This document shows positions 35,121 to 47,541 of a stretch of DNA of 64,000 nt, in pieces (within the stretch, counting starts at the first letter, position 1; the number at the start of each line of letters is the position of its first letter). The stretch is from positions 7,970,075-8,034,074 of the forward strand of contig NW_020312775.1 of NCBI RefSeq assembly GCF_003265705.1, given 5' to 3'. The notes beneath the pieces were generated by a model that had not been told where the DNA came from, did no database searches, and saw only the letters and a list, made by a program, of their open reading frames with translations. The translations under genes and the position numbers were made by a program. The DNA is from Callorhinus ursinus (lineage: Eukaryota; Chordata; Mammalia; Carnivora; Otariidae).

Positions 35121-36947
35121 TCCCTTTTCTCCCTGCTACCATAAAGCTATAATGATCAGTAAGGTCACTGAATGACTTTCACACACAGTAAAGAATTGTA
35201 GTTTTGTTACAACACCTCAAAGGAGGAACTTGATTGATAATGAGTCATTTAGATTTTCAGAAATACATTGATTCACAGGGAATTGCAAGCCATTAATCAA
35301 TAGACTAACACAGTCAAGTGATTCAAGTTAGACAATGCATTTTTATTATTGATATACTATCTATAATTACATTTCATAAAATATGAATTAATACAATTCT
35401 AAAATATGACAATGATAACTATTAACTAACTTTTTCTTACAAGGTAGCAGAAAGAATGTACATGTGCACTTCAATAGAGAAAACATTTTTATTGCATATG
35501 GTAAAACTTAAACTGCATTATTTAAAAATAGCAGGTATGTAATATAAATTCACTGATATAGTTCTTTAAAAACATAGATGATTACTACTAGAGTTAAACT
35601 GATGATGAACATATAAAAACAGCATAATATATTGTGATATACTTCAATGAATATATAATTTTAAATGTTAATTGATTCAAAAGGAATAAAAATGCAATGG
35701 AGGGCATACAAGAAAATGCACCACTAAAACTGAAATTTTAAACCATAGTTAATGACATGGGAAGAGCTAATGGAATAATGTTAAGGTAAAACCAAATGAA
35801 GAAATCAAATAGTTTATGATCACAATGTTTTAGAACCAAACCATGAAAGCATATGTGCAGTTTTTATGTAGAAAAAAGATAATTTATTTCCATTTTTATT
35901 TGGTCTCCAAATATAAAAAGTCAAGAGTCTTACACCAATTATTTCAAATGAGACCAGGGAAAGCAATTTACAGTGTATACAACAATCATTCCCCACTCCC
36001 TTCAGTTTTGCTGCTTTATACTACAGTGTGATTGACAGAAAATTGAATGGTATGTGCCTGGTTAGAAAATTTCACCTGTTTATAAATACACACACACACA
36101 CACACACACATAAAACTTCCCAATATGCAGGATAGTTCCTACGTTATGTCTGCAAGTCAACTTATAACCTAATTATTTCATTTAGAAAGCACATGGGATT
36201 GAAAAATTTAGCTGCCCAATTTTATCCAACTACCCCACAGAAAACACAAGTGAGTCTCAACAAAGAAATGTTTGAAATAAACCACAGCATCACACCAACA
36301 TTTTAACAGTAATTATGCCTAAGATTTTATTCTTAATGTTTTAATGTTTTCTACAAGTTTAGTATTCCTTACAAATTTATAAGCATGCATTAATACATGG
36401 ACAAAATAAATACAGTTTAAATATATACATATGCTTCTTGTGTGTGAATGTATGTGTTGCTTTGTGACATACTACTCAACATACAGTCTGACCTTTCAAT
36501 AAAAGATTAATAACATTTATTAAGAAACAACTACATGTCAAAATTCAGTGTCTGGTTATATTTTATATGATATCTTATTTAATTATTACAACAACCCTGT
36601 AAAGTATATATATTTTTTCTAATGTAATGGATGAGGAAACTAAAAGTCAAGAGGTTAAATAAATAAATTCTGGGAGAAGCATAGTACCTAAAACATTAGA
36701 ACTGTACAAAATATTTTATAATAAAAGTGAGAAAGGGTAAAAAAAAAGAAAGCATTCAAAGAAAACTGGCCAGTTTTTAATTTCTATAAGTGAGTAAGAC
36801 AGGATTTAAAACACATTGCCCTTGACTCAAAGTCTTGTACTCTTTTTACTTCAGCACAATGGATCCCCAATAACTACTGCATATTTTTTTAGCAGTATGT
36901 ACCATTTCATCACTTCTTTCTTTAAACTAAGGATCAATAATGAACCA
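35121..36947. other. Unique AT-rich DNA with a small (CA)n
   Basis: Contains (CA)n at 36088-36110. No recognised mobile element, RNA or coding region in 1.8 kb. Confidence 0.5.
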
Positions 36948-36961
36948 GGAAGAGAGATTTT

Positions 36962-37170
36962 TTTTAATTTTATTATTTTTTTGAAGATTTTATTTATTTA
37001 TCTGACAGAGAGAGATAGTGAGAGCAGGAACACAAGCAGCAGGAGTGGGAGAGGGAGACGCAGGCTTCCCACCGAGGAGGGAGCCCCACGTGGGACTTGA
37101 TCCTGGGTCCCCGGGATCATGACCTGAGCTGAAGGCAGACACTTAACAACTGAGCCACCCAGGCGCCCCT
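36962..37170 (-). mobile_element. CAN SINE, minus strand, perfect target duplication
   Basis: 'ggaagagagatttt' at 36948-36961 and 37171-37184. The poly(T) side is extended by 'tttttaattttattattttttt', a partly degenerated tail. The head end 'ccacccaggcgcccc' is consensus-like. Confidence 0.95.
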
Positions 37171-37184
37171 GGAAGAGAGATTTT

Positions 37185-37596
37185 AACTATTGAAGATTTC
37201 ATAAGCAAAAACTTGAAGAATAGGTCAGTACACTCTATTTTCATTATCTTTTAGCATGAGAAAAAGTGTAAACAAATCACTGAAAATTGAATGAAATTTA
37301 ATTTTTTTTCAATACTTTTCTATAGTTATTTAATATGATAAATAATTTACTTAGCTCTAGATTGGGAATTTAGAAATTGGTAATCAGCCAGCAACATATT
37401 TAAAAGAGATGTAAATAACTCACCTTGTAACTCCCCAGGTTTCTTTGCATCATTTTTTATCCTTTCTCACTTTTATTATAAAATACTTTGTACAATTATA
37501 ATGCTTTAGGTTGCATCCTTCTTCCAGAATTCAGAATAAAATGGTGCTAGTCATGATAAAATTTTAAGATTCTGGGTATTTAAATATAGCTTTTAA
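37185..37596. other. Unique AT-rich DNA
   Basis: No features recognised before the L1 that follows. Confidence 0.5.
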
Positions 37597-39576
37597 AGTT
37601 TCAGAGAAGGAGGAGTTATGATGGCAGGGTAGTAGGGGGACCCTGACCTTGCCTCATTCCTTGAACACAGCTAGATCGACATCCAGGTATTTTGAACAAC
37701 TGGAAATACAGTGAGGTTTAAGAAAACAATATGCACAGCTGGAGGGATAGAACTTGGCAAGTTCGAGGTTTGGAGGTGTGAATCAGGGGAGAGGAGAGCT
37801 GAAGGGCCAGGAAGGGGAAGGACGCCTTTTTGTGGAGCAAAGTCAGGGAGAGGAAGAGAGTGAGAGAGAGCACAATAAACCATGGTGAGGAGATGCCCTG
37901 GGTTGCACTGAGAGAGATTGGTCCCTTTCCTGGGGTACTTGTAGAAGAGCATATTTTGCCTCTCCAAGGACAAAAGGTCGCTGGGAGCCATTGAGTGGCA
38001 CTCAACAGTGGGGACAGAGGTGTAGGCAAAGGGCAGACACCCTTGTAGCAGCTTTTTGCTGTGAACCACAATAGGCTTAAACCACTCTGTGCACGCTGAG
38101 CAGCTGTTTTTCTGGGAAAGAACGGAACAGAAAACAGAAACACACGCAGACTGCAGATAACCTGGCTGCTGCTTTGCACTGTCTACCACTATAGATTCAA
38201 GACTCTGTGCGACTGCTTTTCTGAGATAGAACATAGTAGGGGACTGAGTTGCTCGCAGAGGGCAGATAACCTTGTTGCAGCTTTTTGCTGTGCATAATAA
38301 TAAACTCTAGCCTCCACGTGCGCACTGTGCTACTGCTTTTCTGGGACAAGATGGTGCTGGGCATGCCATTAGCCTCGCCTCTGGAGGAGATGAGTGGGTT
38401 CCCACCATTCTAGGCCCTTTAAATATTAAAGTTTTGAATCCCAGCCACTGGCCAGAGATAAAATAACAGGAGATCTGTAGTGCTGGGAAGACCGACAGCC
38501 CGGGGAACAGACAGGTTAAGGGCAGGGATCTGATGAAAGCCCGGGACACAGGAGATGGTTCACCTTTCTGAGAGGGCCTTCTGAACAGTTTTGTCAGGGA
38601 ATTACCCTCCCTGGGGACCAGAGGGTAGGTTGATGTCATATTCCTTCTCCAATATCCTTCCTCCCCCACCACCAGCAAAATCTGACTTCAGAAAGAAACA
38701 CAGCACCTCTGGTGGAGGCTGCAGTCACACTAACCACCCCGCCCCCCCGCACCTGGGAGGGGCATCTTTACAAGAGCAAGGCACCTTGTGAGCCAAGCCA
38801 GCTGGTCTCTCTCTCCGGAGACTAACACATGCCCCCCACACATACCAAGTCTACTGATTAAAGAGTGTTCCAAAACATCAGCTTGTGGTAGAAATAGGAC
38901 CAGGCTCAATTATTTTTTTCTTAATTTTTAAATTTTCTTCTTTTTATTTTTCTATTTCTTCTATTTCATTTTTTATTTTATATATATTGTTGTTTTCTTT
39001 TTTTATCTTTAACTTTGTCTTTTTTGGTATCAGGTTTGTGATTTTTTTGTTCATATGTTGGTTTGTTTGTTTCTTTCCTACTCTTATTTTTTGGTTCAGC
39101 CTTATTTATTTTTCTTTTCTTCTTTCCTTACTCTTTCTTCCATCTTTCTTTCTTATTCTTTGGAATCAAGCTTATAATTTTTTGTTTTCTGTTTGTTTGC
39201 ATATTTTCCCTTTTTCTCTTGTCTTAGATTAGGCTATTTTATATAATTTTTTTCTTTTTCTCTTTTCCAGGATTATCTTAACAAACAAATCAAAGCACAC
39301 AGTTAAAGGTCCAAACACTCCCCACTATAAGCAAGGAGAAACTCTGTGCAGGACTAACCAGTGTAAAAAATCAACAAAACCACAGCAGTAGAGTGTACAC
39401 AATATACACCAGAAACACTTCCTGAAATTGTTCTTGTTGTTATTATTTTTGTTTTTTAAATTACTTTATTCTTTTTTTTTCTAGACAAAATGATGACATG
39501 GAGAAATTCGCCCCTAAAGAAAGAATAGGAGGTAGTACTCACAGCAGGGGATTTAATCAACAGGGATATAAGTAAG

Positions 39577-40388
39577 ATGTCTGAACTAGAATTTAAAACA
39601 ATGATTATAAAGATACTAGCTGGGCTTGAAAAAAACATAGAAGACACTAGAGAATCCCTTACTGTACAGATAAAAGAACTAAAATCTAGTCAGGCAAAAA
39701 TTAAAAATGCTATAACTGAAATGCAGTCCCAAGTGGAGGCCATAAAAATGAGGATGAAGAAAACAAGAGGAATCAGTGATATAGAAGATAAACTTATGGA
39801 AAACAATGAAGCAGAAAGAAGAGGGAAAGAAAACTATTAGATCATGAAGGTAGACTGAAGGAACTCAAAAATTACATAAAATTAAACAATATCCTTATTA
39901 TATCATAGGAGCCCCAGAAGAAGAAGAGCAGGAATAAGGGGTAGAAGGTTTACTAGAACAAATTATAACTGCAAACTTCCCTAATCTGGGGAAGTCAACA
40001 GGCTTTCAAGTCCAAGAGGCACAGAGAATCCCCCTCAAAATGAACAAACATAGCTCAATGCCATGACATACTACAGTGAAACCTGCAAATTACAGAGATA
40101 AAGAGAAAAATCCTGAAAGCAGTTCAGAACAAAAGGTCCTTAACCTAGAGGGATAGACACATAAGGCTGGCAGCAGACTTGTCCACAGAAACATGGCAGG
40201 CCAGAGAGGAGTGGCAAGATATATTCAACGTGCTAAATAGGAAAAATATGCAGAGAAGAATACTTTATCCAGTAAGGCTGTCATTCAGAACAGAAGGAGA
40301 GATAAAGAGTTTCCAAGACAAACAAAAACTAAAGGCATTTGTGAACTCTAAACCAGCCCTGCAACAAATACTAAAGGGGAACCTTTGA
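39577..40388 (+). pseudogene. L1 ORF1 remnant, frameshifted
   Basis: Two frames: 39577-39840 'MSELEFKTMIIKILAGLEKNIEDT...' is the coiled-coil part with heptad-like I/L/M spacing and an 'ITEMQSQVEAIKMRMKK' segment. 40179-40388 'YPVRLSFRTEGEIKSFQDKQKLKAF' is the conserved C-terminal domain of ORF1p. They lie in different reading frames, and the middle (RRM-like) part between them is interrupted by stops. ORF1p would trimerise and coat L1 RNA. Confidence 0.85.
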
Positions 40389-40707
40389 GTGGAGAGAAAG
40401 ACCAAAAAAAAAAAAAAAATCAGAAAGGGACAGAGAGAATCCATAGGAACAGTGACTTTACAGGTACTAAATTCATATCATTCAATAATTACTCTGAATG
40501 TGGATGAACCAAATGCTCCAACTAAAAGACATAAGGTATCAGAATGGATAAAAAAAACAAGACCCATCAATATGCTGCTTACAAAAGACATATTTCAGAC
40601 CCAAAGACACCTCCAGGTTGAAATTAAGGGAGTGGAGAAGCATTTATCATGCTAATGGACATCAAAAGAAAGATGGAGAAGCCATTTTTATATCAGAAAA
40701 ACAAGAT

Positions 40708-40858
40708 TTTATTTTTATTATGTTATGTTAGTAACCATACAATACATCATTAGGTTTTGATGTAGTGTTCCATGATTCATTGTTTGCATATAAAACCCAG
40801 GGCTCCATGCAATATGTGCCCTCCTTAATACCATCACCAGGCTAAACCACCCCCCTCA
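40708..40858 (-). mobile_element. Young L1 3' end, 5'-truncated, minus strand
   Basis: 'ttattatgttatgttagtaaccatacaatacatcatta' and 'ccctccttaataccatcaccaggct' are antisense to the young carnivoran L1 3'UTR. It splits host L1 ORF2 between 'cagaaaaacaagatttta' and 'accaaaggctgtaat'. Confidence 0.8.
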
Positions 40859-40943
40859 ACCAAAGGCTGTAATAGGAGGTGAAGAAGGACATTATATCAT
40901 ATTAAAGGGGTCTATCCAACAAAAAGATCTGACAATTATAAAA

Positions 40944-41085
40944 TTGTATGCACTTAACTTAGGAGCAGCCAAATATATAAATCAATTAATAACAAACTTA
41001 AAGAAACTCATTGATAATAACACAATAATAGCAGGGAAATTCAACATCTCACTCTCAACAATGCATAGATCATCAAAGCAGATCA
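40944..41085 (+). pseudogene. L1 ORF2 endonuclease fragment, interrupted by a SINE
   Basis: 'LGAAKYINQLITNLKKLIDNNTIIAGKFN' aligns with the endonuclease domain; the catalytic-motif Asp of GDFN is replaced by Lys (GKFN). The following SINE at 41086 breaks the domain right after 'SSKQI'. Confidence 0.8.
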
Positions 41086-41279
41086 GGGCGCCTGGGTGGC
41101 TCATTTGGTTAAGCGACTGCCTTCCGCTCAGGTCATGATCCTGGAGTCCTGGGATCGAGTCCCACATCAGGCTCCCTGCTCAGCAGAGAGTCTGCTTCTC
41201 CGTCTGACCCTCTGCCCTCTCATGCTCTCTCTCTATCTCATTCTCTCTCTCAAATAAATAAATGAAATCCTAAAAAAAA
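41086..41279 (+). mobile_element. CAN SINE, plus strand
   Basis: Consensus-like copy 'gggcgcctgggtggctcatttgg' with the 'ctctgaccctctgccctctcatgctc' body, the same subtype as 10534 and 54253. Host flanks 'gcagatca' and 'ggaagatca' suggest a diverged target duplication. Confidence 0.93.
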
Positions 41280-42607
41280 GGCGGAAGATCAACAAGGACA
41301 CAAGCACTTTGCATGACATACTGAACCAGATGGACTTCACAGATATATTCAGAGCATTTCATCCTAAAGCAGCAGAATACATATTCTTCTTGAGTGCTCA
41401 TGAAATATTCTCCAGAATAGATCACATACTGGGTCACAAATCATGCTCAACCAGTTAAAAAATATTGATATAATACCATTACATATTTTCAGACAACAAT
41501 GCAATGAAACTTGTAGTCAACCAAAAGAAGAAATTTGGAAGGACCACAAATACTTGGAGGTTAAAGAACATTTTACTAAAGAATGAATGGGTTCATTCAT
41601 TTCTTTTAAAATTTCAGGAAATTTTAAAAGAATTTTAAAAAGCACATGGAAGCAAATGAAAACATAAAACATGGAAACATGAAAGTGCAAAACCTTTGGG
41701 ATGCAGCAAAGGCAGTCCTAAGAAGGAAGTATATAGCAATATAGACATTCCTCAAGAAGCAAGAAAAATCTCAAATACACAACCTAACCTTATACCTAAA
41801 GGAGCTCAAAAAAGAACAGCAAAAATGCCTAAGTCCAGAAAGAGAAGATAAATAATAAAGATTACAGCAAAAATCAATGATGTAGAAATAAAAATAAACA
41901 ATAAAAAAGATCAAAAAATGTAGGAACTGTTTCCTTGAAAGAATTAATAACATTGATAAATCCTTAACCAGACTTACCAAAAAGAAGAGAAAGGACCCAA
42001 ATTAGGGAACCATGAATGAAAGAGGAGAGATCACAACCAACAGAACAGAAATATAAACAATAGTAAGAGACTATCTTGAGCAATTATATGCCACAAATTA
42101 GGCAATCTGGAAGAAATGGATAAATTTCTAGAAACATAAACTACCAAAACTGAAACAGGAAGAAATAGAAAACCTGAACAGACCCATGACCAGCATAGAA
42201 ACTGAATTTATAATTAAAAAACTCCCATCAACAAAAGTCCAGCACTGGATGGCTTCCTGGGGGAATTCTACCAAACATTTACAGAAGTATTGTACCTATT
42301 CATCTGAAGCTATTGCAAAAAACAGAAATGGAAAGAAACCTTCCAAACTCATTCTATAAGGCCAACATTACCTTGATTCCAAAACCAGGCAAAAACCCCA
42401 TCAAAAAGGAAAATTACAGACCAATATCCTTGATGAACATGGATACCAAAATTCTCAACAAGATCTAGCTAATAGGATCCAACAGTACATAAAAAACAAG
42501 TGGGATTTATTCCTGTACTTCAGGGGTGGTTCTATAAAGTATAAGAACCATATGATCCTCTCAACAGATGGAGAAAAAATAATTTGACAAAAACAACATG
42601 TTTTCTT

Positions 42608-42802
42608 TTTTTAAATTCTTTTTAACAATTCTGTTCTTTTTTTCTTTATTGTTTATTTAAGAGACAGAGAGAGAGAGAGGCAGAGGGAGAAGGAGGCTCC
42701 CCACTGAGCAGGGAGCCCAATGCGGGACTCAATCCCAGGACCCTGGGATCATGACCTGAGCCAAACGCAGACGTTTAACCGACTGAGCCGCCCAGGTGCC
42801 CC
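42608..42802 (-). mobile_element. CAN SINE, minus strand, perfect 16-base target duplication
   Basis: 'aacaacatgttttctt' at 42592-42607 and 42803-42818. The tail complement is unusual ('tttaaattctttttaacaattctgttc' before the normal segment), i.e. the A-rich tail had been modified. Sits in ORF2 of the host L1. Confidence 0.94.
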
Positions 42803-43078
42803 AACAACATGTTTTCTTGATAAAAACCCTTCAACCGTGTAGGGATAGAGGAAAGATTCCTCAACATCATAAAGGCCGTAGATGAAAGACCCACAGCTTA
42901 TATCCTCACTGGGGAAAAACTGAGAGCCTTTCCCCTAAGGTCAGGAACATGACAGGGATGTCCACTCTCACCACTGTTGTTCAACATAGTACTGGAAGTC
43001 CTATTCTCAGCAATTAGACAGCAAAAAAAAAAAAAAAATGACATCCAAATCAGGAAGGAAGAAGACAAATTTTCACTC

Positions 43079-44057
43079 TTCGCAGATGACAGGATACCCA
43101 AAAAAATCCAAAGGTGTTGGGGTTAATGTAGAACATGAAATCATCCATAATACCTGGCTTGCTAAAATGTAACACAGAGGCCTCTAGGGGCAATGGAAGG
43201 TTTCAGAGAAGGGCATAGGCCTTTGGAATGCTGAGGCCTGTGTGACCACTCTGCTGTTGGAATGCCACGGGGAGTTGCCTTCCTGAAGATTTCTTAGCTC
43301 AAAAAGCCACCCTGTGATCTAAGAGATATATGCATTGTCCACTAGGTTATATTTAGCAAAACTTGTAGAAGATGCAGATTAGCATAAGGTGTCTTTCCCA
43401 TAAACGGATCCTCCTAGTTTCGGTAAGACACTTTGTCACACATCACATGCTTGAGAAACAGTGAAGGATTTGTGGTTATCTGGAAGGACCAATAAAAGCA
43501 GGAGCAAAGAAGAGCAAAGGGTCTTCGTATTTGAGTATTGACCCCCATCCCTTCTCTCTTTCACAGCAAAGTTTGGAGTTATCCTTCATCGATCAGTACA
43601 GGGATTGCTGGCCATTTCCGGCACAAAGGACTCCACCAAAAAATTGCTAGAACTGATTCATGAATTTAGAAAAGTCACATGATATAAAATCAGGGTAGAG
43701 AAATCTTTTGCATTTTTATACAGCAAAAATGAAGCAGCAGAAAGGGAAATCAAGGAATTGATCCCATTTACAATTGCACCTAAAAACATAAGATACCTAG
43801 GAATAAACCTAACCAAAGTGGTAAAAGATCTGTATGCTGAAAACTACAGACCACTTACAAAGGAAATTGAAGAAGACACAAAGAAATGGAAATGCATTCC
43901 ATGCTCATGGGATGGAAGAAAAAATGTTGTTAAAATGTCTATATTACCCAAAGCAATTTACACATTCAATGCAATCCGAATCAAAATAACACCAGCATTT
44001 TTCACAGCAGTAGAAAAAACAGTCCTAAAATTAGTGTGGAAACAGAAAATATCCTGA
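43079..44057 (+). pseudogene. L1 ORF2 RT core split by an LTR
   Basis: The RT catalytic FADD motif is at 43079-43090. Twenty-four bases later the frame is interrupted by a solo LTR (43115-43623), after which ORF2 resumes with '[25 protein letters not shown]' (43758-44057). A run of 16 A at about 43023-43038 just upstream also disturbs the frame. Confidence 0.85.
43115..43623 (+). mobile_element. Solo LTR of an endogenous retrovirus, 6-base target duplication
   Basis: A 509-base insert beginning TGTTGGGG and ending CCGGCA, i.e. TG...CA, flanked by CAAAGG at 43109-43114 and 43624-43629. AATAAA at 43491-43496 is placed as expected for an LTR. Six-base duplications are typical of betaretrovirus-like (class II) integrases, so I lean to class II, though I cannot name the family. 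No internal viral sequence remains; recombination between two LTRs is the usual origin. Orientation is inferred from the AATAAA. Confidence 0.88.
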
Positions 44058-45167
44058 ATAGCCAAAGTAATGTTAAAAAGGAAAGGCAAAGTCAGAAGTA
44101 TCACAATCCCAAACTTCAATCTGTGTTACAAAGCTGTAATCATAAGACAGTATGGGACTGGTACAAAAACAGACACATAGATCAATGGAAAAAAATAAAG
44201 AACCCAGAAATGGACTGTCAACTCCATGGTCAACTAACCTTCAACAAAGCAGGAAAGAATACCCAATGGAAAAAAAGTCTCTTCAACAAATGATGTTGGG
44301 AAAATTGGACAGTCACATGCAGAAGAATGAAACTGGACCACTTTCTTATACCATACACAAAAATAAACTCAAAATTGATGAAAGATCTAAATGTGAGACA
44401 GGAATCCATCAGAATACTAGAGGAGAAATCCAGCAGCAAATCTCTTTGACCTCAGCCACAGCAACTTCTTGCTAAACACATTTCCAGAGGCAAGGGAAAC
44501 AAAAGCAAACATGAACTATTGGGACTTCATCAGGATAAAAGGTTTTGCACAGCAAAGGAAACAATTAACAAAACTAAAAGGCAATGCTACGGATTGGGTG
44601 AAGGTATTCACAAATGATATATTGGATAAAGGGCTAGTATCCAAAATCTATAAAGAACTTACCAACTCAACACCCAAAAACTATAAAATCCAGTCAAGAA
44701 ATGGGCAGAAGATGTGGAACAGACATTTCTCCAAAGAAGACATACAAATAGCCAACAGACAAATTAAAAAATGCCCAATGTCACATGGCATCAGAGAAAT
44801 ACAAATCAAAGCTACAATGAGATACTAACTCACACTGGTCAAAATGGCTAAAATGAACAACTTTGGAAACCAAAGATGTTGGTGAGGATGCAGAGAAAGG
44901 GAACACTCTTACATTGCTGATGAGAAAGCAAACTGGGGCAGCCACTGTGGAAAATAGTATGGAAGTTATTTAAAAACTTAAAAACAGAACTACCTTACAA
45001 CCCAGATATTGCACTATTAGGTATTTACCCAAAGGTTACAAATGTAGTGATTTGAAGGGACATCTGCCCCCCAATGTTTATAGCAGCAATGTCCACAATA
45101 TTCAAAATATGGAAAGAGCCCAGATGTCCATCGACAGACGGATGGATAAAGAAGATGTGGTATGTAT

Positions 45168-45170
<3 letters not shown>

Positions 45171-45208
<38 letters not shown>
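45171..45208. repeat. (CA)n microsatellite in L1 3' region
   Basis: About 19 CA units following 'gatgtggtatgtatgta', at the L1 position downstream of ORF2 motifs. Confidence 0.95.
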
Positions 45209-45211
<3 letters not shown>

Positions 45212-45675
45212 GAATATTACTCAGCTCTCAAAAATAATGAAATCTTGTCATTTGCAATGATGTGGATGGAGTTAGCAGGTATTATGCTAAGTGAAATTAG
45301 TCAGTTAGAGAATGACAAATACCATAGGATTTCACTCCTTTGTGGAATTTAAGAAACAAAACAGATGAACATAAGGGAAGGGAAGGAAAAATAAAATAAG
45401 ATAAAATCAGAGAAGGAGGCAGACCATAAGAGACTCTTAATTATAGAGAACAAATGAGGGTTGCTGGGAGGGAGGTGGGTAGAAGAATGGGGTAATTGGT
45501 TGATGAGCATTAAAGAGGGCACTTGATGTAATGAGCACTGGGTGTTATATACAACTGATGAATCACTAAATTCTACCTTGAAACTAATAATACAGTATAT
45601 GTTATCTAAATTGAATTTAAATGTAAAATAAATAAATAAAAGTGCATTCAAGAAAAAAATATAGAGTTTCAGAGA

Positions 45676-47307
45676 TTTTTAAGTATTAATATATCATTCA
45701 AAAAGACACACTTCTTCTTGGATCTGACCTATGGTTTATTATTACTCATGGATACTTATTAGCTCTGGTTAAGGTTGATTTCTATGTCTGACTTAAGGAT
45801 ATCATAGAATAATTCCAAAAATTCTTGAAACAATTAAAATGTACAAAATACACAGTATTTTGAGAAACACCAGGGAATCCAATAACAATGAGATACAATA
45901 ACTTAATAAAAAGTTGAAATCATTTTTTAAATGCTAAATATTGTGTAGAGTAAAATGGAAATAATGCTGTTACCTAAAATATTTTATTTTAATATATGAA
46001 ACAATAAAGTGAAAGTAGTTGTTTTAAATTTTTATACAGTTGAAATGTAGGGACATTTTGAAAGAAATAAAGTATCATGAAGCATTAGTGTTACCACATT
46101 TCTCAGGGTAACAATGCATATTTTAAAGTGTAGGAAAACATTCAGATTGTTCTTTAGAGCCTGTGTTTCTAAATTTGGATTTAATTATTCTAAATATGCT
46201 TAAACAGATGCATATGTATATGATTGTTTAAATAACAACATTTATTTGTAACTATATATAACATATATTTCTATATCAATTAAAATACTCAAAGAGGTCA
46301 AGTTAACTCACACTTTTTAATGAAATATTCTAGAATCAATTCACTTGTCATGTTTTTATATTGATTTTTGGCCCTTGCATATTCTCTAAAATATTTCACT
46401 TCACTATCTAATGCATAAATGATATGGAAATACAGTAAATAACCCCATGTTCTACTTTCTTGTATCTCCTAGAGTTTTGATAAGTTTTTTGAATTAATAT
46501 GGCCTGGTGAATTAGTTTGGATTTTTTATAGCTGATTACTTCATAATATTTAGGCCAAAACAATGAAAGCCATTTTTTAAATTGAACATTTCCTGTTGAT
46601 ATCATCTGGATATAGATGTTGTATACAAAGTCACATTCACCAAAATAATTTTCCCAAAGATCTCTAGTACATCTTAAATATAAATACATCCTTGGTTAAT
46701 ATGAATCAACCACATTATTTGTATTTTTTAAAAAAGGCACATTTAACAAACAGCAATATTGGTTAGCCATAAACATTTAAAAATATAGATTATAATTAGT
46801 ATTTCAATTATTTTTTCTTATTCCTGCAAATGATTCTTTTCTTATAGATTTTGCAAACTACTCATAATAAATATGAGTATAATTTTCAGATGTTTTATTG
46901 ACATCTCTTTTTTCGTGCAAAACTTCTGAATTATTTGCAAAATATCCAATGTCCACACACATCTCTAAGTTCCTGCTGGTTACTTTGGATTACTGACAAG
47001 TAAAATAAACTGCAAGCCAAATGAAAAATTCAACAAGGACTATTCAATTTGTATCTTAGTGTTACCAATGACAATGTGCTTATATAGCGTATATATTTTT
47101 TTAAAAAATATGACCCATAATTTCTTAAAAATTTAATGCTAGAAATAAGCTTAAAAACTTAGCAAGGATAATTATATTTGGGTGTATTTGACATGTCAAA
47201 TTAACTAAAAGTGTATGAGACTGACTAATCATTAATTAATCAAATTATGATACCATCAACTTTTCCTGAAGCTGTCTATACTTCTTTAATCATAAATAAG
47301 TATATTT
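45676..47307. other. Unique AT-rich DNA
   Basis: No SINE, LINE or coding feature recognised. The 93-codon minus-strand frame at 46408-46689 has no recognisable motif. Confidence 0.5.
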
Positions 47308-47325
47308 AAAACATAGAACTACAGG

Positions 47326-47523
47326 GGGCGCCTGGGTGGCTCAGTCGTTAAGCGTCTGCCTTCCGCTCGGGTCGTGATCCCGGGGTCCTGGGATCGAGCC
47401 TCACATCGGGCTCCCTGCTCCGTGGGGAAGCCTGCTTCTCCCTCTCCTACTCCCTCTGCTTGTGTTCCCTCCCTCGCTATGTCTCTCTCTGTCAAATAAA
47501 TAAATAAAATCTTTAAAAAAAAA
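47326..47523 (+). mobile_element. CAN SINE, plus strand, consensus-like
   Basis: 'gggcgcctgggtggctcagtcgttaagcgtctgccttccgctcgggtcgtgatcc' retains many CpG sites. Target duplication 'aaaacatagaWctaYagg' (47308-47325 and 47524-47541, two mismatches). Confidence 0.96.
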
Positions 47524-47541
47524 AAAACATAGATCTATAGG

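Larger units (their letters stand above)
37608..45664 (+). mobile_element. Full-length L1 (type I 5'UTR), plus strand, with nested insertions
   Basis: Starts 'aggaggagttatgatggcag' and ends 'taaatgtaaaataaataaataaaag' plus an A-rich tail. Flanked by an 11-base duplication 'agtttcagaga' at 37597-37607 and 45665-45675. 5'UTR to about 39480, ORF1 about 39490-40388, ORF2 about 40450-45300, then 3'UTR. Nested inside are a young L1 fragment (40708), SINEs (41086, 42608) and a solo LTR (43115). Frameshifts and stops in both ORFs make it inactive. The 5'UTR also carries the antisense frames noted in the findings. Confidence 0.92.

Noticed and set aside
37671..38234. 187-codon minus-strand ORF as a host gene
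   Set aside because: It lies wholly inside the 5'UTR of an L1 and has counterparts in other L1 copies; kept only as a finding about L1 antisense frames.
45017..45207. Cys/Val-repeat proteins 'CVCVCV' from minus-strand ORFs here and at 58775-59026
   Set aside because: Translations of (CA)n/(TG)n repeats running into L1 sequence.
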